A stretch of 7,424 nt of DNA from Helicobacteraceae bacterium (GTDB lineage Bacteria; Campylobacterota; Campylobacteria; Campylobacterales; Sulfurimonadaceae): the NCBI GenBank assembly GCA_015488855.1, contig WFMY01000189.1, positions 1-7,424 of the forward strand, written 5' to 3'. Positions 1-6,218 of the stretch are shown here, in pieces; positions within the stretch are counted from its first letter, which is position 1, and every line of letters begins with the position of its first letter. The notes under the pieces are model-generated. The model did no database searches. It was not told where the DNA came from and saw nothing but the letters and a program-made list of their open reading frames with translations. Both the position numbers and the translations under genes were made by a program.

Positions 1-1
1 A

Positions 2-145
2 CCAAAAGTCTCTTTTGAAGATGGGGTGAAGATAATGCTTGAAAATATAGAGCAATGGCGAGAGGCTCCTCTCTGGGATGAAAATTCTATAGAAGAGGCG
101 ACAAAAGATTGGTTTGAGTGTCTTGGAGAGAATGATGACAGATAA
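2..145 (+). CDS. C-terminal end of an SDR-type NAD-dependent sugar epimerase/dehydratase (partial)
   Basis: The window opens inside a gene; 47 codons remain before the TAA at 143-145. The tail contains 'GVKIMLENIEQWREAPLW' followed by 'SIEEATKDWF', a pattern I associate with the C-terminus of extended SDR (WcaG-like, COG0451) nucleotide-sugar epimerases/dehydratases of bacterial surface-glycan clusters. In such enzymes this end forms part of the sugar-nucleotide-binding lobe; the NAD-binding Rossmann part and the catalytic Tyr/Lys would lie upstream, outside the window, so activity cannot be judged. The stop lies 11 bases inside the next gene, so the two are probably translationally coupled. 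The assignment rests on tail resemblance and on context. The open frame itself is clear, the family is probable, and the substrate is unknown. Confidence 0.6.
   Translation, partial: PKVSFEDGVKIMLENIEQWREAPLWDENSIEEATKDWFECLGENDDR
125..128 (+). promoter_or_regulatory. Ribosome binding site of radical SAM gene 1
   Basis: GGAG lies six bases before the ATG at 135. Two ATG codons sit side by side (132 and 135). The first is too close to this Shine-Dalgarno sequence, so 135 is the better start. A GTG further upstream at 114 also opens the frame, but I see no ribosome binding site suited to it. Confidence 0.55.
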
Positions 146-1229
146 ATACTCCATAGATTCCCATAAGCTTATCTACCATCCTACTCGTGTTTCAAAGTGG
201 TATGAGGCAAAAGATGATTGGGCTAAATTAAAAAAGATATATCCTATCTATGTAGAGATATCCCCCTATGGTGGTTGTAACCATAGATGTACATTTTGCG
301 CATTAGATTATATGGGTTATGAAAACATTGGCTTAGAGTTTGATACACTCAAAAGTACAATAACCAATATGGCAGAAAAAGGTGTCAAGAGCGTAATGTT
401 TGCAGGCGAGGGTGAGCCTCTCCTTTTTAAAGATTTGGATCTAATTGTTGAGCACTGTAAACAAGTGGGGATAGACAGCTCTTTAACAACAAACTTCGTC
501 CCTTTAAATAAAAATAATATACAAAAATGTATTGAGAATTGTTCTTGGATAAAAGTCTCTTTAAATGCGGGAAGTGCAAAAACTTATGCCCAAGTGCATC
601 AAACAAAAGAGGTCGATTTTCATAGAGTTATGGACAATCTCAAATATGCACTTGAGTATAGAAAAAAAAATAACTTAGCGTGTACAGTTGGGGTGCAGAT
701 GCTTTTACTCCCTGAAAATAAAGATGAAGCCAAGGTGCTAGCTTCAAAATGTAAAGATTTGGGAGCTGATTATTTGGTCATCAAACCATACTCTCAGCAT
801 CTCTCATCGGATACTCACAAATATGAAAATATTGATTATTCTCAAATGATGGATATTGAAGAGGAGTTAGTCGGTTTCAATGATGAAAACTTCAATGTAG
901 TTTTTCGTGCCAACACTATAAAAAAACATATTCAAAAGAGACAAAGCTATGATAAATGTTATGCAACACCATTTTTTTGGGGATATATAGCAGCAGATGG
1001 AAAGGTGTTTGGTTGTAGTGCCTATCTTGGTAAGGATGAATTTTGTTATGGCAATATCTATGATAATAGTTTTGAAGAGATTTGGGAGAGTGATAAACGA
1101 AAACAATCTTATAACTATGTAAAAAACGACTTAGATATAAAAAATTGTCGTCTAAACTGTAGAATGGATGAGGTGAACAGATATCTATGGGATTTAAAGA
1201 ACCCTAATCCTCATGTTAACTTTATATAA
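135..1229 (+). CDS. Radical SAM protein with C-terminal SPASM/twitch-like domain (radical SAM 1)
   Basis: This 364-residue protein is a probable cytoplasmic iron-sulfur enzyme that cleaves S-adenosylmethionine to start radical chemistry. The radical SAM cluster motif CNHRCTFC (Cys48, Cys52, Cys55) follows a beta strand ending in 'YVEISPYGG', and 'GEGEP' at 91-95 is the SAM-contacting GGE-type motif. The C-terminal part carries Cys275, Cys294, Cys304, Cys338 and Cys342 around 'ADGKVFGC' and 'GNIYDNSFEEIW', typical of a reduced SPASM or twitch domain that holds an auxiliary cluster. Known SPASM/twitch enzymes include peptide maturases, MoaA-like enzymes and enzymes acting on sugars or aminocyclitols. 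The location, between an SDR tail and a split transketolase, favours a sugar substrate (inference). It overlaps the upstream gene by 11 bases. The family is certain; the reaction is unknown. A nine-A run at 662-670 lies inside the frame. Confidence 0.9.
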   Translation: MTDKYSIDSHKLIYHPTRVSKWYEAKDDWAKLKKIYPIYVEISPYGGCNHRCTFCALDYMGYENIGLEFDTLKSTITNMAEKGVKSVMFAGEGEPLLFKDLDLIVEHCKQVGIDSSLTTNFVPLNKNNIQKCIENCSWIKVSLNAGSAKTYAQVHQTKEVDFHRVMDNLKYALEYRKKNNLACTVGVQMLLLPENKDEAKVLASKCKDLGADYLVIKPYSQHLSSDTHKYENIDYSQMMDIEEELVGFNDENFNVVFRANTIKKHIQKRQSYDKCYATPFFWGYIAADGKVFGCSAYLGKDEFCYGNIYDNSFEEIWESDKRKQSYNYVKNDLDIKNCRLNCRMDEVNRYLWDLKNPNPHVNFI

Positions 1230-1239
1230 AGAAAATTAT

Positions 1240-2031
1240 ATGTTAAAAGAAAAAGCAAAAAATATAAGACAAAATATCTTACGAATAGCAAATAGCTCAA
1301 AAGGCCCTCATACAGGAACAGCATTATCGTGTGTAGATATTTTAAGTGTATTGTATTTTGATACTTTAGAAATAGATTCGTTTGATGATGAAAATAGGGA
1401 TATCTTTATACTCTCAAAAGGGCATGGAGCGATGGCTTTGTATGCAACTTTGTATGAAAGAGGGTATCTTAGTAAAGAAGATTTTTTTTCCTATTATCAA
1501 AATGATGGAGCCCTGCCAGCTCACTTAGACAAAGAGACAAATGAAGCTATAGAAGTTTCAAGTGGAAGTTTGGGTCATGGACTTCCACAAGCATTGGGTT
1601 TTGCTTATGCAAAGAAATTAGCAAACTTAAATAGTAAAGTCTTTGTACTCATGGGTGATGGTGAGACACAAGAGGGTTCAGTGTGGGAAGCTGCTATGCT
1701 CGCTCCAAAGATGGGCTTAGACAATCTCACTGTACTCATAGATAGAAACAATCTCCAAGGCTATGGACGACCAAGTGAACTTGTCTCATTTGAGCCAATA
1801 GATGAAAAATTTAGAAGTTTTAATTGGGATGTTTTAAGAATAGATGGACATGATACTGATGCGATAAAAAAAGCTTTAGATACTAAAAGTTATAAACCTA
1901 AAATGATTATCTGCGATACTATAAAAGGTAAGGGTGTTTCGTTTATGGAAGATGAGATGAAATGGCATTACTACATAGTTACAGATGAGTTTATGGATGA
2001 GGGGATAGCTCAATTGGAGAAAAGCTTATGA
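1240..2031 (+). CDS. Transketolase, N-terminal (ThDP/Mg-binding) subunit
   Basis: This 263-residue protein matches the N-terminal third of a classical transketolase made as a separate subunit (COG3959 type). The thiamine diphosphate motif is clear: GDG at 139-141 and, after 28 residues, NNLQ at 170-173, where Asp140 and Asn171 would hold the metal ion. 'HTGTALSCVDIL' (24-35), 'SKGHGA' (59-64) and 'SSGSLGHGLPQALG' (107-120) are also typical. It should pair with the next gene product to transfer a two-carbon ketol unit between sugars, using the thiamine cofactor at the subunit interface. I chose the ATG at 1240 because family members usually begin close to 'MLKEKAKNIR' and an A-rich GA-containing stretch precedes it. 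The ATG at 1213 would add nine residues and overlap the upstream gene, but has no ribosome binding site. Its end overlaps the next gene by ATGA. The glycan-locus context suggests a dedicated rather than a housekeeping role. Confidence 0.9.
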   Translation: MLKEKAKNIRQNILRIANSSKGPHTGTALSCVDILSVLYFDTLEIDSFDDENRDIFILSKGHGAMALYATLYERGYLSKEDFFSYYQNDGALPAHLDKETNEAIEVSSGSLGHGLPQALGFAYAKKLANLNSKVFVLMGDGETQEGSVWEAAMLAPKMGLDNLTVLIDRNNLQGYGRPSELVSFEPIDEKFRSFNWDVLRIDGHDTDAIKKALDTKSYKPKMIICDTIKGKGVSFMEDEMKWHYYIVTDEFMDEGIAQLEKSL

Positions 2032-2921
2032 GAAATACAGCAGCTACTGAGATAATTAATTATTGTAGAGATGATGGAAATGGCTTTTTGATAGCTGGGG
2101 ATGCTGGTTTTGGAGTCTGGGAAGATTTTCAAAAAGAGCTACCAAACCAATATATAAACCCAGGTATCAATGAGCAAGCGACTATTGGCTTAGCTAGCGG
2201 AATGGCTCTAAGCGGACATAAAGTTTTTTACTACAACATCATCCCTTTTGTGTTGATGCGATGTTATGAGCAAGTTCGATTAGATATATGTTACCAAGAA
2301 TTACCAGTTGTTTTGATTGGTATCGGTTCAGGTATCACTTATGCGCCTGCTGGGATGACACACTACAGTATAGAGGATATCGCACTAGCTAAAACGATGC
2401 CAAACTTAAACATCATCTCCCCAAGTGACCCAGTTCAAGTACAAAAGGCAATGACTTATGCAATAAAGAGTAAAAACCCTACATATATAAGGATAAGTCG
2501 TAGTGGTGAGCCAACTTTATTTCAACAAGATATAGATATTACAAAACCTTTATATCTTAAAAAAGGTGTTAAAAAAGCTATAATTTTTCATGGTTCTATT
2601 GTAGATGAGGTTTTACAAGCATCTCAATCATTGGATGATGTAAGTATTATCTCTTTAGCTATGTTAAACCCTCTTCCAAAAGATGAGATTATAGCAATCC
2701 TGAGCAAGTATGAAAAAATCTATGTAGTTGAAGAACATTTCTCAGATGGTGGACTTGGCTCGATATTGTCTGATTTTGCTCAGCAAAATAAAATATTTGT
2801 CGATGTAGAGAAGATAGGTATAAAAAATCAATATATTCACAAGATTGGTAGTTGCGATTACCTAAGAAAAAAGCTATCAATAGATAGTGCATCAATAATC
2901 AAAAAGGTTCTTTATGGATAA
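2028..2921 (+). CDS. Transketolase, C-terminal subunit (pyrimidine-binding and C-terminal domains)
   Basis: This 297-residue partner of the preceding subunit (COG3958 type) has the pyrimidine-binding domain first. 'NPGINEQATIGLASGMA' carries Glu49, the residue expected to activate the thiamine ring. 'GITYAPAGMTHYSIEDIA' (102-119) is the conserved loop with His112, Glu116 and Asp117. 'NIISPSDPVQV' (128-138) and 'YIRISRSGEP' (153-162) follow. The C-terminal domain covers about residues 175-297, including 'IYVVEEHFSDGGLGS'. The start is the ATG of an ATGA overlap with the N subunit, with GGAGA seven bases upstream, which supports coupled and equal production of both halves. Split transketolases also exist as central-metabolism enzymes. 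Here the flanking radical SAM, methyltransferase and epimerase genes suggest that the acceptor is a nucleotide- or phospho-sugar of the local pathway (inference). Confidence 0.9.
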   Translation: MRNTAATEIINYCRDDGNGFLIAGDAGFGVWEDFQKELPNQYINPGINEQATIGLASGMALSGHKVFYYNIIPFVLMRCYEQVRLDICYQELPVVLIGIGSGITYAPAGMTHYSIEDIALAKTMPNLNIISPSDPVQVQKAMTYAIKSKNPTYIRISRSGEPTLFQQDIDITKPLYLKKGVKKAIIFHGSIVDEVLQASQSLDDVSIISLAMLNPLPKDEIIAILSKYEKIYVVEEHFSDGGLGSILSDFAQQNKIFVDVEKIGIKNQYIHKIGSCDYLRKKLSIDSASIIKKVLYG

Positions 2922-3576
2922 TGAAATTTACTTATTTAACAAGCTCCATAAAAAAACATCCAGAAAATATATAGATAGAATGGTTGATGATAAAATCAAC
3001 TGTATGACTAAGTCAAAAGAGTATGGGTATGATTATTGGGATGGGGATAGACGCTTTGGTTATGGTGGCTATAAGTACGATGGTAGATGGGTCGAAATCG
3101 CTAAAGATATTATCCAACGATATAACTTAAGCAATGATTCTAAAGTCTTGGATGTTGGTTGTGGAAAAGCATTTTTACTTTATGAGATAAAACAACTTCT
3201 TGCGGAGATAACAATAGTTGGTTTTGATAGTTCATCCTATGCAATTAAGAATGCCAAAGAGGAGATTCAAGAATATCTTTATGAACATAAAGCTCAAGAT
3301 GCTTACAGATATAAAGAGAATGAATTTGATCTGGTGATATCGCTTGGAACCCTGCATAATCTAAAAATCTTTGATTTGAAAAAAGCAGTTCAAGAGATGC
3401 AAAGAGTAGCTAAACAGAAGTTCATCATGGTGGAATCATACAGAGATGATACTGAACTGTTTAACTTAGAATGTTGGGCACTCACTTGTGAGAGCTTTTT
3501 TAAACCAGAAGAATGGACTTGGCTTTATGATGAGTGGGGTTATGATGGTGATTATGAATTTATATATTTTGAGTAA
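2914..3576 (+). CDS. Class I SAM-dependent methyltransferase
   Basis: This 220-residue soluble protein has a Rossmann-type methyltransferase core. Motif I is 'VLDVGCGKAFLL' (78-89), followed by the acidic residue in 'IVGFDSSSYAI' (Asp105) that would bind the SAM ribose, and 'FDLVISLGTLHNL' (138-150), the usual post-motif region. A tyrosine- and glycine-rich N-terminal stretch (about 38-59, with 'FGYGGYKYDGRW') precedes the core and may help to bind substrate. The third glycine of motif I is replaced by Ala86, a mild departure from the GxGxG pattern. The gene overlaps the transketolase C subunit by eight bases and has AAAGG six bases before its ATG. Methylation of a sugar or of a pathway intermediate is the natural guess from context; O-, N- or C-methylation cannot be told from sequence. 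No membrane segment is visible. Confidence 0.85.
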   Translation: MDNEIYLFNKLHKKTSRKYIDRMVDDKINCMTKSKEYGYDYWDGDRRFGYGGYKYDGRWVEIAKDIIQRYNLSNDSKVLDVGCGKAFLLYEIKQLLAEITIVGFDSSSYAIKNAKEEIQEYLYEHKAQDAYRYKENEFDLVISLGTLHNLKIFDLKKAVQEMQRVAKQKFIMVESYRDDTELFNLECWALTCESFFKPEEWTWLYDEWGYDGDYEFIYFE

Positions 3577-3584
3577 GGAAAAAA

Positions 3585-4652
3585 ATGTCAAGTAAATACT
3601 CTGGTTTGAAAATATTTCATTATCAAGATAAATTAGACACTTTAGAAAAAACAAAGAGTGAGATAAGTGCACCGATACATATCCGCATAAAGCCAACTAA
3701 TGTCTGCAACCATAACTGTTGGTACTGTGCATATAAATCTGATGATTTACAACTTGGTCAAGATATGGTTGAAAAAGATTATATACCAGAACAAAAGATG
3801 ATGGAAATTATAGATGATTGTAAAGATATGGGTGTAAAGGCTATCACTTTTAGTGGTGGTGGTGAACCTTTTACATATAGATATTTTCAACAGACTATAG
3901 AAAAACTTATAGATAAAAAAATAGCTTTTGCATCATTGACTAACGGAAGTAAATTAAATGGAGAGATTGCTGAACTTTTTGCTAAAAATGCGACATGGTT
4001 AAGAGTCTCCATAGATGGTTATAATGATGAAAGTTATGCAAAAGCTAGAGATGTAAAGGAAGGTGAATTTAGTAAAATAATTAACAATATGAAAGAGTTT
4101 ACAAATATTGAAAATCGAACTTGTAACCTCGGTGTTAGTTTCATTATAGATGCTACAAACTACACAAAGATTTATCAGTTTTGTGAACTTATAAAAGATA
4201 TAGGGGTAGATAGCATAAAACTTTCAGGTTGTGTTGTCGCAAATGATGGTAATGAAAACAACAAATACCATGAACCTTTTTTCAATGAAGCAAAAGAGTT
4301 GTCTCAAAAAGTAAAAAATGAACTTGAAGATGAAAATTTTGAGGTTTTTGATAGTTATCATTACTTAGAAGATAAGTTTGATAAAGATTATACTTGGTGT
4401 CCATATTCGCAAATATTACCTGTTATAGGGGCAGACTTAAATATATACCCTTGCCAAGATAAAGCATATAATTTAGATAATGGACTAGTCGGCTCTATAA
4501 AAGATAAACGATTTAAAGATTTTTGGTTTAACGATAAAGATAAATTTTTTAAGATTAACCCATCAAAAGATTGTCAAAATCACTGTGTTGCAAATGGTAA
4601 AAATCAAATGATTTTAGATTATTTGGATGCCCAGCATTTAGGATTTGTATAG
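3585..4652 (+). CDS. Radical SAM protein with C-terminal SPASM/twitch-like domain (radical SAM 2)
   Basis: This 355-residue second radical SAM enzyme has a [4Fe-4S] motif CNHNCWYC (Cys41, Cys45, Cys48) after 'IHIRIKPTNV', and 'SGGGEP' at 90-95 for SAM binding. The C-terminal domain has Cys272, Cys290, Cys330 and Cys334, with 'GADLNIYPC' and 'GLVGSIKDKRFKDFW', the hallmarks of a twitch/SPASM domain able to hold one auxiliary cluster. The layout is close to radical SAM 1: C-x17-C here and C-x18-C there, then C-x3-C near the end in both. The two may therefore be distant paralogues acting in one pathway. An AAGGA that overlaps the stop of the methyltransferase gene lies five bases before the ATG. 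The last codons (LGFV and stop) lie in the left copy of a 13-bp direct repeat. The family is sure; substrate and reaction are unknown. Confidence 0.9.
   Translation: MSSKYSGLKIFHYQDKLDTLEKTKSEISAPIHIRIKPTNVCNHNCWYCAYKSDDLQLGQDMVEKDYIPEQKMMEIIDDCKDMGVKAITFSGGGEPFTYRYFQQTIEKLIDKKIAFASLTNGSKLNGEIAELFAKNATWLRVSIDGYNDESYAKARDVKEGEFSKIINNMKEFTNIENRTCNLGVSFIIDATNYTKIYQFCELIKDIGVDSIKLSGCVVANDGNENNKYHEPFFNEAKELSQKVKNELEDENFEVFDSYHYLEDKFDKDYTWCPYSQILPVIGADLNIYPCQDKAYNLDNGLVGSIKDKRFKDFWFNDKDKFFKINPSKDCQNHCVANGKNQMILDYLDAQHLGFV
4639..4651 (+). repeat. Left copy of a 13-bp direct repeat flanking the AlbA_2/SDR-fragment segment
   Basis: The sequence taggatttgtata is identical to 6206-6218. With one mismatch the match extends three bases to the left (15 of 16). 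This copy encodes the last residues of radical SAM 2. Confidence 0.85.
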
Positions 4653-4655
4653 ATT

Positions 4656-6035
4656 ATGAACATAGTAAAACAAATAGCAAAAGGTGAAAGTAAAACTTTA
4701 GAATTTAAAGAGAGTTTACCTTCTAATAGTGCTATTGCTAAAACTATTATTGCTTTTTCAAATACAGCAGGTGGTAAACTAATCATCGGAGTAGATGATG
4801 ATAAAAATATAATAGGAATCGATGATAAAAATATTTTTGAGATAAAAGATAAAATAGCATCAGTTATATATGATAGTTGTTATCCACATATTTTACCTGA
4901 AATATATACTATTACTACAGAGGATAAACTACTTTTAGTTATAGAAGTTTTTAGAGGAAATCTTATACCTTACTATATAAAAAAAGAGGGTAAAAACAGT
5001 GGTGTTTTTATAAGGTTAGGTGCTACAAATAGAAAAGCTAGTTTTGAAAATATCATAGAATTAGAGAGACAAAGAAACAATATAAGCTATGATGAAGAGA
5101 TCAATTATGAAGTAGATTTTAAAAGCTTAGATTTGACACCAATATATAAAGAGTTTGAAAAACAAAAGAAACCTATAGATATAAACAAATTAAAAAACTT
5201 AAAATTAGTAAAAGAGGAACATTCAAAACTATATGCTACAAATGCTTTACTCATAGCCATAGGTTATTATGAACATAGTGCGGTTAAATGTGCTAGGTTC
5301 AAAGGCACTACTATGGAAATCTTTACAGATAAAAAAGAGTATGATTCAGATATATTTTCTATACTTTCAAATAGTTTATCTTTTATACAAAATCATATCA
5401 ACCTAAAAGGTGAGATAAAAGGGCTTTATAGGGTAGATACTTATGAAATACCCACAGAAGCATTAAGAGAAGCACTTATAAATGCACTTATTCATAGAGA
5501 CTATACAAATCAAGGTAGAGATATAAAAGTTGGTATCTATGATGATATAGTAAATATAGTATCCCCTGGTTCATTACCAAATAATATAACTTTAGAAGAT
5601 ATATATAATGGCAGAAGTGAAACTAGAAATAAAATCTTAGCAAATCTTTTTAAAGAGTTAGAACTGATTGAAAAATGGGGTACAGGAGTAAATAGAATAA
5701 AAAAATTATGTATAGAAAAAGGTTTAAAAGAACCTCTTTTTAGTGAAAAAAATGATTTTATAGATATTGAGTTTCCAAGGGAGGTGGAAACTACCCAAGA
5801 AACTACCCAAGAAACTACCCAAGAAACTACCCAAGAAACTAAAAAATTAACAACTAGGAATAAAATAATTCAAGAGATTTTAAAAGATAAAAATCTAACA
5901 AGAGATGAATTATCAAAGATTATAGGTGTAAGTTCTGATGCTATAAAACAACACTTATCAAATCTTAAAAAAGATGGTATCATTAAAAGATTAGGTAGTA
6001 CAAAATCTGGATATTGGGAAGTTATAGGTGAATAA
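4656..6035 (+). CDS. AlbA_2/Schlafen-like ATP-binding protein with C-terminal winged helix (putative transcriptional regulator)
   Basis: This 459-residue protein has the familiar three-part layout of the COG2865 family. The AlbA_2/Schlafen domain at the N-terminus contains 'GESKTLEFKESLP' (10-22) and 'FSNTAGGKLIIGVDDD' (34-49). A GHKL-type ATPase-like domain contains 'EALREALINALIHRDY' (about 268-283), 'VNIVSPGSLP' and 'EKWGTGVNRI'. A winged-helix domain follows (about 398-459), with 'LTRDELSKIIGVSSDAIKQ'. Four ETTQ repeats (378-393) link the last two. Members are annotated as putative DNA-binding or regulatory proteins and turn up widely as accessory genes; the biochemical role is poorly known. 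The gene follows radical SAM 2 after three bases, with only a weak AGGAT well upstream as ribosome binding site, so translation probably depends on coupling. It does not fit the sugar pathway and is probably a passenger or a local regulator (inference). Confidence 0.85.
   Translation: MNIVKQIAKGESKTLEFKESLPSNSAIAKTIIAFSNTAGGKLIIGVDDDKNIIGIDDKNIFEIKDKIASVIYDSCYPHILPEIYTITTEDKLLLVIEVFRGNLIPYYIKKEGKNSGVFIRLGATNRKASFENIIELERQRNNISYDEEINYEVDFKSLDLTPIYKEFEKQKKPIDINKLKNLKLVKEEHSKLYATNALLIAIGYYEHSAVKCARFKGTTMEIFTDKKEYDSDIFSILSNSLSFIQNHINLKGEIKGLYRVDTYEIPTEALREALINALIHRDYTNQGRDIKVGIYDDIVNIVSPGSLPNNITLEDIYNGRSETRNKILANLFKELELIEKWGTGVNRIKKLCIEKGLKEPLFSEKNDFIDIEFPREVETTQETTQETTQETTQETKKLTTRNKIIQEILKDKNLTRDELSKIIGVSSDAIKQHLSNLKKDGIIKRLGSTKSGYWEVIGE
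5787..5834 (+). repeat. 12-bp tandem repeat, four perfect copies, coding for ETTQ
   Basis: Four identical copies of gaaactacccaa lie in frame inside the AlbA_2 gene, followed by a partial fifth (gaaacta, 5835-5841). The unit is a multiple of three, so a change in copy number would lengthen or shorten the linker without a frameshift. Threonine/glutamine repeats of this kind are common in the linker of this family. Confidence 0.95.
6016..6021 (+). promoter_or_regulatory. Ribosome binding site of the SDR fragment
   Basis: GGGAAG lies six bases before the GTG at 6028, inside the end of the AlbA_2 gene. It supports the GTG start and suggests that the fragment is, or was, translated by coupling. 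Confidence 0.45.
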
Positions 6036-6049
6036 ATATATATATATAT
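6036..6049 (+). repeat. (AT)7 dinucleotide tract at the start of the SDR fragment
   Basis: Seven AT units cover codons 3-8 of the SDR frame. Adding one unit would create an in-frame TAG just after the tract, and losing one would shift the frame. This is a slippage-prone site, although the gene it controls is already truncated. Confidence 0.9.
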
Positions 6050-6205
6050 TAGTAACAGCATCTACTAAAGGTTTAGGCTTAGAAATAGCAAAAGAACTCT
6101 CATTTGCTAGGTACAACATCATCCTTGCATCTCGAAGTAAAAAAAATCTAAATATCCATTCTATAGTTCATAACTATGGTGAAAATTTACAAAATGATAC
6201 TTATC

Positions 6206-6218
6206 TAGGATTTGTATA
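6206..6218 (+). repeat. Right copy of the 13-bp direct repeat
   Basis: Identical to 4639-4651. It encodes the final residues of the SDR fragment. Its AGGAT (6207-6211) also lies seven bases before the ATG of the following epimerase, so the repeat copy provides that gene's ribosome binding site. Confidence 0.85.

Larger units (their letters stand above)
4639..6218. other. Putative inserted or recombined segment carrying an AlbA_2 gene and an SDR fragment
   Basis: The segment bounded by the 13-bp direct repeats holds a gene with no evident biosynthetic role and a broken dehydrogenase gene. Removing one repeat copy and everything between the copies would join radical SAM 2 directly to the NAD-dependent epimerase, with the epimerase start a few bases after the radical SAM stop, the spacing used elsewhere in this operon. 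Several lines in this part are visibly more AT-rich than the outer genes. There is no transposase and no clear terminal inverted repeat, so the mechanism is unknown. Confidence 0.45.

Noticed and set aside
114..134. Longer start of radical SAM gene 1 at GTG 114
   Set aside because: No suitable ribosome binding site, and it would overlap the upstream gene by 32 bases; the ATG at 135 has a well-spaced GGAG.
867..1106. Open frame of 79 codons on the minus strand
   Set aside because: It lies wholly antisense to radical SAM gene 1, whose conserved C-terminal cysteine region explains this stretch; no recognisable domain.
1213..1239. Longer start of the transketolase N subunit at ATG 1213
   Set aside because: No Shine-Dalgarno sequence before it, and the extra nine residues are not typical of the family; 1240 preferred, though not proven.
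2689..2895. Open frame of 68 codons on the minus strand
   Set aside because: Antisense to the C-terminal domain of the transketolase subunit; no family resemblance and no neighbour on that strand.
3466..3696. Open frame of 76 codons on the minus strand with hydrophobic stretches
   Set aside because: It spans the methyltransferase/radical SAM 2 junction in antisense. The hydrophobic look is what AT-rich antisense frames commonly give.
4797..4834. 14-bp direct repeat gatgataaaaatat (4797-4810 and 4821-4834)
   Set aside because: It encodes two similar DDKNI stretches within the AlbA_2 domain in AT-rich coding DNA; probably chance or a minor local duplication with no structural meaning.
5870..6061. 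Open frame of 63 codons on the minus strand
   Set aside because: Antisense to the winged-helix end of the AlbA_2 gene; its start is made largely of the AT tract.
4639..6218. Classical insertion sequence
   Set aside because: No transposase frame and no terminal inverted repeats are visible; only the direct repeats fit, so I do not call a defined mobile element.
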